From Magnetococcales bacterium DCbin4 (GTDB taxonomy: Bacteria > Pseudomonadota > Magnetococcia > Magnetococcales > UBA8363), in NCBI GenBank assembly GCA_002753735.1, contig PEAN01000006.1:1-64000 (forward strand): a stretch of 64,000 bases of DNA, written 5' to 3'. The translations under genes and the position numbers were made by a program. The notes under the pieces were generated by a model that worked only from the letters and a program-made list of their open reading frames with translations, had not been told where the DNA came from and ran no database searches. The stretch's first letter is position 1, and every line of letters begins with the position of its first letter. Positions 7,290 to 16,250 of this stretch are shown piece by piece.

Positions 7290-10103
7290 CTATGCCCCCT
7301 CCTCGATCAACAATCCCGGGGGCAAGGATTCACCATAAAGACTGACCTGATCGGCACGGACGACGGGATAGAATTCCAGCAATCGCGAAACCTTCAACGA
7401 CGACACCCCCGATTTTTCCAACTTGGAAGCAATTTTTTTCCGCAACGACCCAGAAAGATCCAAGCTGCGATTATCCACAACCCTGGCCGCCTGTAGAAAC
7501 AATGCGGTCATCTCCATACCTTGAGGACCCGACCAATCAAAAGATGAAAATGCCCCAAATGCCTGTTCCACCTTGTCGGGGGATACCACCACTTCAGGTC
7601 CGGCATGCAACGGGGTCCGGTTGAGCAACAATCCCAACGCATTCACATAGGGATCCGCATACTGTTTGCTTTTGAGCAATGCTTCAGCCCGTTCGATGAA
7701 CAGGTCGATCAATTCCGTTTTGATGTCATGACCCAACCGTTCCAAGGCCCCTGACAGGCGAATCAATTCTGGCGATGGACTTTTTGCGGTGCGCAAAGCA
7801 TGAAGTTCCGGGGAAAACAACCGTTCCTGTCGTTGTCGATCCAATCCTCCCGCCAACCGGCGCCAAAGGATGTATTCCTGTAACCGGATCCGTTTTCCCG
7901 GGAAGGCCGATCCGTTTTCCCGAAACCGCCACAGGTGATCCATGCGCGTTTCATCCATGACGGCACCAAAGCCGGGACGCAGAAAAAAGCCTGCCAGGAT
8001 CAACCAGGTTTCTTCATGATCGATGGAAAGGGAGCGATTAGGGAAACATCCCGCCAACACCTCCCAAAACCCGCGAACCACCACCCAGTTCCACTCCCCT
8101 TTGGGGCGGGCAAGGATTTCTTCCAAATTTTTGGTCAAACGGGTGGCCGTCAACTTGTCACGTTTGCCTTGCGGCTGGGAAAACATCTGCTTGATGCGTT
8201 CCCGGGCCAACGCCAATGCCTCGGGTGCGACGTTGGGTTGAGCCGTCACTTCAGCCGATTTTGACTGCTTAATCCCCCGGTTCGCCGCGCCCCCCTCATG
8301 CGGACGCAGATTGAATTCGAGGGGCCAGAATTGTTTCAAATCGGGGTGTTGACTGTGCAACACCACCTGGAGCAGACCCAATTCATTCTGTTCAGCGCTG
8401 ATGGTGACCGGAATGGTTTTTCCAAACCGGTTTGCCGTCGTTTCATCCAGTTGCACAATGGTTTCCAATGCCGTCAAAGGATGAAATTCTTTTTCATTCC
8501 AATCGACAAGACTGCCAGCGGTCATTTTTCCGCCCCGCAATGCATAATGGCTTTGGAACCGGACCGGACGATTGATGTGCAGTGACAAGGGCAGATCGGT
8601 CATGTCGAACCGTTCACCACTCTTGGCCCCTCGGGGGAGGATGCACACCAGGGAGGGGGGACCCGATTTTTTCTCATTTTTTTCCCCTTTGCGGTGCACT
8701 TCCATGAAAATGGCACGCGGTGCCCCTCCTTCGATCCGGTGTTCCTTGGCGTGGAGAATGCGGCCATAACGTGCCGCACCCAGGGCAACCGCCAAGTCGG
8801 GTTCCGGATTTTCCAAAGACAGCGGTTGACCACCCTCCTGCCAATGGGCGATGTGCTGCAACAAACGGGAACGGAGAAACTGGGGAATCAGGGAGCCGCC
8901 ATTGAACAAAACCGCATCCACCCGGGGTTGGCCATTGAGAAAGGCAGCCAAATGACGGGTCATGGCGCTGTCAGCGGCATAGGGGAGTCCCCACTCCTTG
9001 AATGCGCCACGGGGGGTCTCCGGCAGCGCATCGCGTGTACATTCGGGAAAGAATCCATCCAATAGAATCTGGTGAATTTCACCTCGGGTCATGCGGGCCG
9101 ACATGGCGCTGGCCAGCAAGGACGATCCCCGTCCCGAAATGGACAGGCTGAAAAATTCATCCAGCGGACCCTCGACCGCCAGCGCCTTTTCCTTCAGGTC
9201 GCGACAACGGGCTACCAGGTTGTCCCATTGCTGCCCGGTTAATTGCCCCTCGTCGCCGACGAGACGGGGTTGCAACTGGTGGGCGATGGCCAGATCGATA
9301 TTATCGCCGCCCAGGAGGATGTGTTCGCTGACGGCAACACGGCGAATGGAGGGTGGTTTCCCCGGCTGCCGTTCAAGGGCGAACAGGGAAAAATCGGAAG
9401 TCCCGCCACCGATGTCCACCACCAGGACACAACACTCCTGCTGCCGCTCCCCGGGGAGGCCCGACCACAATGCTTCCTGGGTCGGATGACGCTCCAACCA
9501 ACGATAAAATGCCGCCTGGGGTTCCTCGATCAAACGGACCCCTTTGGGAAACCCCGCTTCCCGGGCTGCCATCAGGGTCAAGCGTTGCGCCACCGCGTCG
9601 AACGATGCAGGAACTGTAATGGTAATACTTTGATTCTCGAATGAAAAATCATCACCAGAAGCAGCAAAGCGGTCATTCCACACCCCGCTGAAATAGTTGA
9701 GGATCAGCGCCAGGGCACGCAGAGGGGATATTTTTTCCTGATGACCGATCTCTTCGGAAGCAAAGGGGAGAAACGGTGCAGTGCGGTCAGCGGCATGGTG
9801 GCACAACCAGGACTTGGCCGAGTGGACCACCCGACCGGGGGATTGGGTCGCCTGGGCACGCGCCAGGTGGCCGATGATCCATGAATCCTTGCCCGCCCCC
9901 TTGCCGGCATATTGGGGCAACAATGCCGCCTCGGGCAGATACAGGAAGGAAGGCAGCGTGGAAGATTCACCGACATGCGCCCTTGAAAGCCATTGGACAA
10001 CGGGAAACACCTCACTGCCGCTCCCCCCCTGGAGGGGTTGGTAGGCCATGACGCTGCTGGTGGTGCCAAGATCGATACCGATGCTGAAACGGGCCTGGGA
10101 CAT
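7290..10103 (-). CDS. Hsp70-family protein with DUF3731-type C-terminal part
   Basis: The N-terminal half is an actin-like Hsp70 nucleotide-binding domain: phosphate motif GIDLGTTSSVMAY, the second phosphate motif VVDIGGGTSDFSLF near residue 228, and the adenosine-motif region LFNGGSLIP. The C-terminal 400 residues do not resemble the DnaK substrate-binding domain; they are largely helical and match what I know as DUF3731. At 937 aa it is much longer than DnaK (about 640). It is the last gene of a DUF2760-Hsp70-Hsp70 set, separated from the middle gene by a MITE copy. The start has AAGGG about five bases upstream. A specialised chaperone role is inferred; substrates are unknown. Confidence 0.88.
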   Translation of the reverse strand: MSQARFSIGIDLGTTSSVMAYQPLQGGSGSEVFPVVQWLSRAHVGESSTLPSFLYLPEAALLPQYAGKGAGKDSWIIGHLARAQATQSPGRVVHSAKSWLCHHAADRTAPFLPFASEEIGHQEKISPLRALALILNYFSGVWNDRFAASGDDFSFENQSITITVPASFDAVAQRLTLMAAREAGFPKGVRLIEEPQAAFYRWLERHPTQEALWSGLPGERQQECCVLVVDIGGGTSDFSLFALERQPGKPPSIRRVAVSEHILLGGDNIDLAIAHQLQPRLVGDEGQLTGQQWDNLVARCRDLKEKALAVEGPLDEFFSLSISGRGSSLLASAMSARMTRGEIHQILLDGFFPECTRDALPETPRGAFKEWGLPYAADSAMTRHLAAFLNGQPRVDAVLFNGGSLIPQFLRSRLLQHIAHWQEGGQPLSLENPEPDLAVALGAARYGRILHAKEHRIEGGAPRAIFMEVHRKGEKNEKKSGPPSLVCILPRGAKSGERFDMTDLPLSLHINRPVRFQSHYALRGGKMTAGSLVDWNEKEFHPLTALETIVQLDETTANRFGKTIPVTISAEQNELGLLQVVLHSQHPDLKQFWPLEFNLRPHEGGAANRGIKQSKSAEVTAQPNVAPEALALARERIKQMFSQPQGKRDKLTATRLTKNLEEILARPKGEWNWVVVRGFWEVLAGCFPNRSLSIDHEETWLILAGFFLRPGFGAVMDETRMDHLWRFRENGSAFPGKRIRLQEYILWRRLAGGLDRQRQERLFSPELHALRTAKSPSPELIRLSGALERLGHDIKTELIDLFIERAEALLKSKQYADPYVNALGLLLNRTPLHAGPEVVVSPDKVEQAFGAFSSFDWSGPQGMEMTALFLQAARVVDNRSLDLSGSLRKKIASKLEKSGVSSLKVSRLLEFYPVVRADQVSLYGESLPPGLLIEEGA

Positions 10104-10150
10104 GACAACCCTTAAAGATTATTATTGATATTCCATGCGTTTGACAAAAA

Positions 10151-10415
10151 AATTATTAAAAGAAAAAATGGGGCTTAAGGGATTGCCCCCAGGGTGTTGA
10201 TTTTGACTTTGATTTTGGTTTTATATCCCCCACAGGGGGTTTGGAAGACGAAGTCCCCCAAGGTTTTGACTTCAAGGATCGATCAAAACCATAAAAGAAG
10301 AACCTTGGGGGACTTCGTCCCCCAAACCCCCTGTGGGGGAAGTAAAAACAAAGTCAAAATCTAAAGTCAAAGTCCTGGGGGCAATCCCCCAGACCCCTTT
10401 TTTATATTAATAATT
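10151..10415. repeat. MITE-like palindromic element (copy B) with a long inner inverted repeat
   Basis: Outer arms AATTATTAAAAGAAAAAA and its inverted counterpart flank the conserved hairpins CTTAAGGGATTGCCCCCAGG and CCTGGGGGCAATCCCCCAG. Inside lies a second inverted repeat of about 37 bp (from CCCCCACAGGGGG near 10229 to CCCCCTGTGGGGG near 10337) with about three mismatches, so the element can form a large cruciform. It begins a few bases from the stop of the upstream Hsp70 gene and ends about 50 bp before the start of the next. It therefore sits inside the operon and brings terminator-like hairpins with it. Confidence 0.85.
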
Positions 10416-10420
10416 TGAGA

Positions 10421-12274
10421 CTATTCGGTCCGTACCTGGAATTCAATCTTCCATTTTTGCTCCGAACGGGTATGTCTCATCCAAAGTTCCAGGATTCCCA
10501 GTTCGGTCACCACCGCATTGATCCGGACCGGAACCATTTGTCCCGGCGACAGATCGGGCAATTGCGGCAGTTCAAGTTCCAGGGAATGGGTCTCCTCCAG
10601 ATCGCGCTCTGCATTGGGAAGAATCACCCCTGCCAGATCGCCGCCCCGAATGGCCGACGAAAAAAAACGGAAATGGACCTTTCCACCGGTGACCAAACCA
10701 AATTCTTTTTCCTCGACAATCAGTTCACTCCCCTCCTCCATACCCTGGGGAACGACACACAACGCCTTGACCGGAGGTTTGAATCCGGGAACGGCGGGCC
10801 GGGAAGATTCCAGTCCAACATAATAGGAACGGGCGGTTCCCGCCTTGATCCGCATGCCCTTGCCGGTTTGGCGATAATGACCATAGATGGCCGCCCCTCG
10901 GGCAACCGCCAGATCGGGTTGGAACCCCTCCAACAACCGGACCGGTGCACCACGCCAGGAAGAAAGCAGCTCCAATACCCTTTGCCGCAAAGGTTGGGCC
11001 TTGAAAACGCCACCGTTGAACAATACTGCGGTCGGGGCCAGGATGGTTTCCAACATGGCGTCGGCAGGGACCATCGCCTGAAGCGCGGGATTGGAACGAA
11101 CATTGGCAAGGCTTCGGGTCAAGAATCGCGCCAGTTGTTTACTGATGACCGGATCGGCGGCATAAGCGAGTCCGAATTCCTTCAGCCCGGCAGTACGGTC
11201 CTCCCTGGGGAGATCGGTCACCGCCACCTTGGGGAAAAACCCTTCCATGATCACCTGGGTCAGGGTATCCCGATCCAACTTGACGGTAATGGTTTTGGCA
11301 AACAGACTCGCCCCACGAGAAGGGATGGCGAGGGAAACATCTTCCAGGCTGTCGTCCTCGAACAGGCGTACCTTGGCCCGGCTCGCCGCATGGGTCAAAG
11401 CCAGGAATTGCCATTCATCAAGACGCTTCCCCGCCTCCTCCAGGCGCGCCATCAGGACATGCGCCAGTGCCAGATCCATGTTGTCGCCGCCCAGGAGGAG
11501 GTGTTCGCCGACGCTGATGCGTTCAAGTTGCAGTTCCCCCCCTTTTTCCGCCACGGCAATCATGCTGAAATCGGCGGTCCCACCGCCAACGTCGGCCACC
11601 AGAATGCAATCACCGGGATGTACCTGTTCCCGCCATTCTTTTCCTGCCTGGTCCATCCAGGCATAAAAAGCCGCCTGGGGTTCTTCCAGCAGGACAACCT
11701 GACCCAATCCCGCTTCCCGGGCCGCCTGGGCGGTCAGAGTTCTGGCAACTTCGTCAAAGGATGCGGGAACCGTCAGGACCACCTGGCCCTCTTGAAGATC
11801 ACGGTTCGTCCCCTGCAAGGATTGGGCATGGACAAAACCTTCACTGATCGCCTTGAGAATCAGTCGGGAACATTCAAACGGTGAGATGCGAATGTCGGAA
11901 AGTTCCGATTCCCAAGGCAGGATCGGTGCCTTCGGATCGACCTGGGGATGGGAAAGCCATGATTTGGCCGATACCACCAGCCGGTCAGGGACCAACGCGC
12001 CATGATCACGGGCAAAATGGCCGATGATGTGGGAACGCGCGGTTTCGACCTGCCAAGGCAATTGAATCGCCGAGGCGGGAAATTCATCATTGTGTGGCAG
12101 ATACAGGGCGGAAGGGAGCGTCTCTTTCTCCCCAATCTTGTTGGCGCCAAGAATTTGCGTCACAGGGGCAATGACAGTTGATCCGATCTCAGGATCGGCA
12201 ACGGCAATGACGCTGTTGCTGGTTCCCAGATCAATCCCCAGGATGAATCGATGGGTCATGGGAGATGGCTTCAT
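10421..12274 (-). CDS. Hsp70-family chaperone-like protein
   Basis: Actin-like ATPase of the Hsp70 superfamily with the phosphate motifs GIDLGTSNSVIAV at the N-terminus and LVADVGGGTADFSM near residue 200, and the adenosine-site segment VLFNGGVFK. The C-terminal part is short and beta-rich (ending near ELGILELWM), compatible with a reduced substrate-binding domain; about 617 aa in total. The start is unclear: ATG at 12274 or 12259 (just before THRFILGID) or a TTG at 12295, none with a good Shine-Dalgarno. It lies 58 bp behind the DUF2760 gene, and the larger Hsp70 protein follows after a MITE. This trio is conserved in several Proteobacteria. Confidence 0.9.
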   Translation of the reverse strand: MKPSPMTHRFILGIDLGTSNSVIAVADPEIGSTVIAPVTQILGANKIGEKETLPSALYLPHNDEFPASAIQLPWQVETARSHIIGHFARDHGALVPDRLVVSAKSWLSHPQVDPKAPILPWESELSDIRISPFECSRLILKAISEGFVHAQSLQGTNRDLQEGQVVLTVPASFDEVARTLTAQAAREAGLGQVVLLEEPQAAFYAWMDQAGKEWREQVHPGDCILVADVGGGTADFSMIAVAEKGGELQLERISVGEHLLLGGDNMDLALAHVLMARLEEAGKRLDEWQFLALTHAASRAKVRLFEDDSLEDVSLAIPSRGASLFAKTITVKLDRDTLTQVIMEGFFPKVAVTDLPREDRTAGLKEFGLAYAADPVISKQLARFLTRSLANVRSNPALQAMVPADAMLETILAPTAVLFNGGVFKAQPLRQRVLELLSSWRGAPVRLLEGFQPDLAVARGAAIYGHYRQTGKGMRIKAGTARSYYVGLESSRPAVPGFKPPVKALCVVPQGMEEGSELIVEEKEFGLVTGGKVHFRFFSSAIRGGDLAGVILPNAERDLEETHSLELELPQLPDLSPGQMVPVRINAVVTELGILELWMRHTRSEQKWKIEFQVRTE

Positions 12275-12332
12275 GGTTGGAATGAACACCGGCAAGCAAT
12301 CGACAGGATCAAAAATTCATGACCCCCGGGAA

Positions 12333-13022
12333 TCATTTGAGTTCGACCTGGGCAGGGGCAATGGCAGACAACCGTCCCCCCTGATCCTTGAGGGTCCGCG
12401 GCAGCTTGACCCGTTCGGTTTTCCATCCTTTATGCACCAGGGTTCCGGTAAAAGGGGGTTCACCCGTAATTTTTCCCAGGAGTTGATAAGTATCCGAAGA
12501 AAAACCGGCGGGAACGACAACTTTCGATCCTTCATTTTCGTTGCATACCGGAACAATATCAAAATGTTCCTTCAAGGCACCGCGACATCCTTCATGGATC
12601 ACCCGGGCCGCCGCACCCACCTGGGCATCTTCGTAGGAAACAATCTCTTCCATCAAAAAATCGACCAGTCGTCCCTTTTCCTGAAGGACGCCGAGAAATG
12701 CGACAATTTCCGCTTCGCAACGTTCCGTCCCGGGAAGCTCCGCCTGGGGTCGGACCGCTTCGGCCCGGGCTTTGGGCGATTTTGTGGTTCCCTTGGCGGG
12801 TTTGATCACGAAAATGGCAGGCAGCAATACAATGGCAAGCGCCAAAGCCGCCCACAACAGGTTTTCATGGTTTTCTTTGAGCAGTAAGACAACCCCTGAA
12901 AGGGGTTCATGATTTTTTTCGAGCCATGTGAGCAACTGGCCTGGGACCAGCGCCTCGGGCCTGAGCGCGGCCACCAGAAGAACGACAAGCACAAATACGG
13001 CGAAGATGGAAACAGATCGCAT
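12333..13022 (-). CDS. DUF2760 domain membrane protein
   Basis: 229 aa with two hydrophobic helices (residues about 4-20 and 57-73), then a soluble cytoplasmic domain containing ARVIHEGCRGALKEHF and GEPPFTGTLVHKGW, which identify the DUF2760 family. Members of this family are regularly encoded next to Hsp70-like proteins, as here, so it probably anchors or assists them at the membrane; that role is inference. AAGGGG lies about nine bases before the ATG. It is the first gene of the trio; a 135-bp gap separates it from the ricT stop. Confidence 0.85.
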   Translation of the reverse strand: MRSVSIFAVFVLVVLLVAALRPEALVPGQLLTWLEKNHEPLSGVVLLLKENHENLLWAALALAIVLLPAIFVIKPAKGTTKSPKARAEAVRPQAELPGTERCEAEIVAFLGVLQEKGRLVDFLMEEIVSYEDAQVGAAARVIHEGCRGALKEHFDIVPVCNENEGSKVVVPAGFSSDTYQLLGKITGEPPFTGTLVHKGWKTERVKLPRTLKDQGGRLSAIAPAQVELK

Positions 13023-13157
13023 CGCGGACAGCCCCTTCTCGACCCTGTTTAAAGTTTAGGTTTCTCCGGAATCATATGCCCCTTCATGATCATTCCGGCA
13101 TGACCGCCCCATCATAACACCCGAAGGACTTGATTAAAAGTCAGGGCCGTCTCTCCC

Positions 13158-14618
13158 TTAAGGGGTCGGTGCTGGCGTTTCCCTTGGACCTGAAGGTTTT
13201 TTTCTTCTCCGACGACGCTTTTTCGCCACATGCGGCGTGTTGCCTCGATCCCCGGCCCCAACAACCGCTTCATGACCCATGGATGGCAAATCGCCTTGCC
13301 GCTCCCGTTGATCCATTGCTTCGACCGCTCCAGCCACTCCCTGCACGGCAGAAGATTTTTTGCGGTTTCTTTTCTTCCTCGAGCGCCGTTTGGGTTCCCC
13401 ACGTTCAACCCCCTCCTCCGGCATGCGTGGTATTTCCTCCGGTTCGGTGACGACCGGAGGCGTCTGGAGGACCACCTCCTCTTCCCGTGGTTCCTCAAGG
13501 GGTTCCTGCGGCGATGGAACCTGTGCAGTCGCCGGTCTTTCGGGTAACAGATCGGTCGCCGGACAATTTTCCCGCGTGCCATCGGCAAACTGGCAAGTCA
13601 CATTCCCACGCAACGGTTGCACGCTGCGAATCACCACCTCCCGGCCATCCCGGGTCCAATAACTATTCTTCGGTGATGGCAATGACTCTCTAAGGTGGAC
13701 GTAGGTATCATTCTCATAGGCCAAACAACACATCAGGCGACCACAAACCCCGGAAATACCATCCGGATTCAATGATAGATCCTGATTCTTGGCCATCCGC
13801 ACCGAGACCGGATGAAATTTCTGCAAATATTGGGAACAGCAAAAATCTTTGCCACAATGTCCCACCCCCCCCAGCATCCGGGTTTCATCACGCACACCCA
13901 CATGCCGCATTTCCACACGAATACCCAACTGGTCGGACAAGGTTTTGACCAAATCACGAAAATCGATCCGTGATTCGGAAGTGAAATAAAAGATCGCCTT
14001 GGTTCCACCCGGTTGATAGATCACGCGCGACAGTTTCATCGGCAGTTGGGCCTGCCGGATCAATTCCCGACCCAACACCTTGGCCTTGAGTTCTTTTTCG
14101 AGCCGATCACGTCCTTGTTCCGCTTCCTTCTCCCCAAGTTTGCGGACAATCCTGACAATACGGCCGGGGTAGGGTTTACGCGGATCATTCTTGCCGGAAT
14201 AAACGGTATTGGACACAAAGACGACCTGCCCTTCCGATTCGCCTTCCCTCGTTTGCACCAGCAGACGATCACCGGAAGTCAGATCGGGCAAGCCCGCCAC
14301 CAATCGATACACCATGCTGGATCCCTGCAAACGAATCCCCAGGATGCGCCGTTCCCCGCGTCCCGAACGGGATGACACCGGGCGATGATCCTGCCTGGCT
14401 TCGTTCTCCAGAGGAGACGAACTGATCTCTTCCATCGTCGATGGCGGCGGTTCCTCCCGATCTGCGGCATCTTCACGCACAACCACAGCCTCTTCTTGTT
14501 CGTCCGTGGTGTCGGTCACGGCATCGACGTGTTCCACATGTTCCCAATCCCCATGAAGGTCATCCAACCGGGGTTGGTGGGCGGAATCTTTCCGATCATC
14601 CTCAAGATCATCACTCAA
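13158..14618 (-). CDS. ricT: RicT/YaaT-like PSP1 domain protein
   Basis: The central domain (residues about 90-330) is the PSP1 domain, with the cysteine motifs GHCGKDFCCSQYL and GVCGRLMCCLAYEN. In Bacillus RicT these cysteines take part in iron-sulfur cluster binding in the complex that promotes RNase Y-dependent RNA processing. The first 80 residues are acidic; the last 130 form a disordered tail ending in Lys/Arg clusters (KRRSRKKRNRKK, KKRRRRRKK) that may bind nucleic acid. The start is a TTG overlapping the holB stop (TTGA). The holB-ricT neighbourhood also occurs in Firmicutes. The Ric complex partners are not in the window. Confidence 0.85.
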   Translation of the reverse strand: MSDDLEDDRKDSAHQPRLDDLHGDWEHVEHVDAVTDTTDEQEEAVVVREDAADREEPPPSTMEEISSSPLENEARQDHRPVSSRSGRGERRILGIRLQGSSMVYRLVAGLPDLTSGDRLLVQTREGESEGQVVFVSNTVYSGKNDPRKPYPGRIVRIVRKLGEKEAEQGRDRLEKELKAKVLGRELIRQAQLPMKLSRVIYQPGGTKAIFYFTSESRIDFRDLVKTLSDQLGIRVEMRHVGVRDETRMLGGVGHCGKDFCCSQYLQKFHPVSVRMAKNQDLSLNPDGISGVCGRLMCCLAYENDTYVHLRESLPSPKNSYWTRDGREVVIRSVQPLRGNVTCQFADGTRENCPATDLLPERPATAQVPSPQEPLEEPREEEVVLQTPPVVTEPEEIPRMPEEGVERGEPKRRSRKKRNRKKSSAVQGVAGAVEAMDQRERQGDLPSMGHEAVVGAGDRGNTPHVAKKRRRRRKKPSGPRETPAPTP

Positions 14619-15571
14619 AGAACTGCTCCCGAAATACGCAGAATCTTGATCAATATACCCTCAAGCAGCAAACGTCTGTTGACATTGAACGTCTCGGCCA
14701 GAGTAAACATTTCATTGGCAAACGCTGCGATCGACAACCATGCCCGTACCTGGTCGGGCCGCTCCCCCTCATGGACCCGCTCCCGTACTTGTTCCATCAA
14801 CCATCTGCGAACCCCGAACTGAACCAGATGCACGTTGGCCTGAGACCAATTTTCTGCAAAATTGCACAATGATGCCAAACGTCCCTCACGCAACAAACCA
14901 TCCAGTTCCGACGAAAGGCGATCACATTCCACCAATTGGCCATCCTTGACGAATTGCAAGGCAAACCCGAGATTGCCTTCCGAATAGTGCATCACCGCAT
15001 CCAGCCGATCCTCCGCCAATCCGACCTTCGCCTGGAGAATCCGGAAAAAATCCACCTTGGACAAGGATTGAAAATCATGTTTGACGCAACGGGAACGAAT
15101 GGTTGGCAACAAGATCCCCGGACGACTGGTAATCAGGACCAGAATGGAATTGGCGGGCGGTTCTTCCAGGGTTTTCAGCAAGGCATTGGCGGCGGCGGCA
15201 TTCATTTCCGCCGCATCATCGACAATCGCCACCTTCCATTCCGCCTCCATGGGGGTCAACGATAAAAAACGGGACAATTCCCGAACCTGATCGATGGAAA
15301 TCCGGGTTTTCCCCTCTTCCTTTTCCACCCATTGCAAATCCGCATGACATCGGACATCAATTTTATGGCAAACCTCACACCGTTGGCATCCACCCAAGGT
15401 TTCCCCACCACGCGTAACCGGACACATAAGAGACCGGACATATGCCTGGGCAACGGTCGCCTTTCCCACCCCGGAAGGGCCAATGAACAGGGAGGCATGT
15501 GGCATCGTCCCCGTTGCCAATCCCGCACGCAACCCCCGTATCACCTCTTGATGACCCAGAATTTCATTCAA
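14615..15571 (-). CDS. holB: DNA polymerase III delta' subunit
   Basis: Clamp-loader subunit of the AAA+ type. Walker A is GPSGVGKAT, with an Ala where the usual Thr/Ser pair begins. Four cysteines of the zinc module are visible (CPV, CQRCEVC). The sensor-1 region is VLITSRPGILLPTIRSRC, including the SRC motif. The frame stays open up to 15643 inside tmk, but family length and context favour the TTG at 15571, giving MNEILGHQEV. An AGGAGG at 15584-15589 within the end of tmk lies 12 bases upstream. The start overlaps the tmk stop, and the gene is followed by ricT with another TTGA overlap. Confidence 0.93.
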   Translation of the reverse strand: MNEILGHQEVIRGLRAGLATGTMPHASLFIGPSGVGKATVAQAYVRSLMCPVTRGGETLGGCQRCEVCHKIDVRCHADLQWVEKEEGKTRISIDQVRELSRFLSLTPMEAEWKVAIVDDAAEMNAAAANALLKTLEEPPANSILVLITSRPGILLPTIRSRCVKHDFQSLSKVDFFRILQAKVGLAEDRLDAVMHYSEGNLGFALQFVKDGQLVECDRLSSELDGLLREGRLASLCNFAENWSQANVHLVQFGVRRWLMEQVRERVHEGERPDQVRAWLSIAAFANEMFTLAETFNVNRRLLLEGILIKILRISGAVL

Positions 15572-16250
15572 CGTGGGAAAAAACCTCCTGTACTGCCACC
15601 CATACCTTCCGGGCGATGTGTTCCCTGGAATCAGTGGCATCAATCACACGAAACCGGGACGGACTTTCCTTGGCAAGGGTCACGAACCCCGCGTTGACCC
15701 GGCGCTGAAACGCAATCCCTTCCTGTTCAAAGCGGGTCTCCCGCACCTGCTCCGAAGAGCGTTTTTCAATGGAACGCCGTAAACCTTCCTCGGGTTCCAA
15801 AAGCAGCAGAAAGGTCAACCGTGGAACCAATCCACCGATGGCCCATTGCTGCAAAAGATCCAAAAAACAGCGATCCATCCCCCGACCAAATCCCTGATAA
15901 GCCAAAGTACTGTCCAGGAAACGATCACTCACCACCCACTGACCCTGGCGCAACGCAGGCTCGATCAACTGGCGGACGTGTTCGATACGTGCCGCCGTCA
16001 TCAGCAGCAATTCAGTTTTATCATTGATTTTTTCTGGCGCGCCCGATACCAGGAGTTGCCTGAGTTGCTCCGAGAACCAACACCCTCCCGGTTCCCTGGT
16101 ATGGACCACCCTGTGGCCCGATTGTTTCAGACGTTGCACCAAAAGCAAAGCCTGGGTCGATTTGCCGGAACCATCTCCCCCCTCAAAGGAGACGAATCCC
16201 CCCTTGGGCACCGTCATGATGCCACCCTGCCCTGCCTCCGCCAACATCAT
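15564..16250 (-). CDS. tmk: Thymidylate kinase
   Basis: Phosphorylates dTMP to dTDP for DNA synthesis. The P-loop is FEGGDGSGKST (residues about 22-32), followed by the TREPGG motif and DRFLDSTLAYQGFGRG for nucleotide-base binding. The ATG at 16250 overlaps the mltG stop (ATGA); an internal ATG at 16217 (MTVPKGG) would give the more usual 217 aa. It sits in the conserved order mltG-tmk-holB. Confidence 0.96.
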   Translation of the reverse strand: MMLAEAGQGGIMTVPKGGFVSFEGGDGSGKSTQALLLVQRLKQSGHRVVHTREPGGCWFSEQLRQLLVSGAPEKINDKTELLLMTAARIEHVRQLIEPALRQGQWVVSDRFLDSTLAYQGFGRGMDRCFLDLLQQWAIGGLVPRLTFLLLLEPEEGLRRSIEKRSSEQVRETRFEQEGIAFQRRVNAGFVTLAKESPSRFRVIDATDSREHIARKVWVAVQEVFSHVE

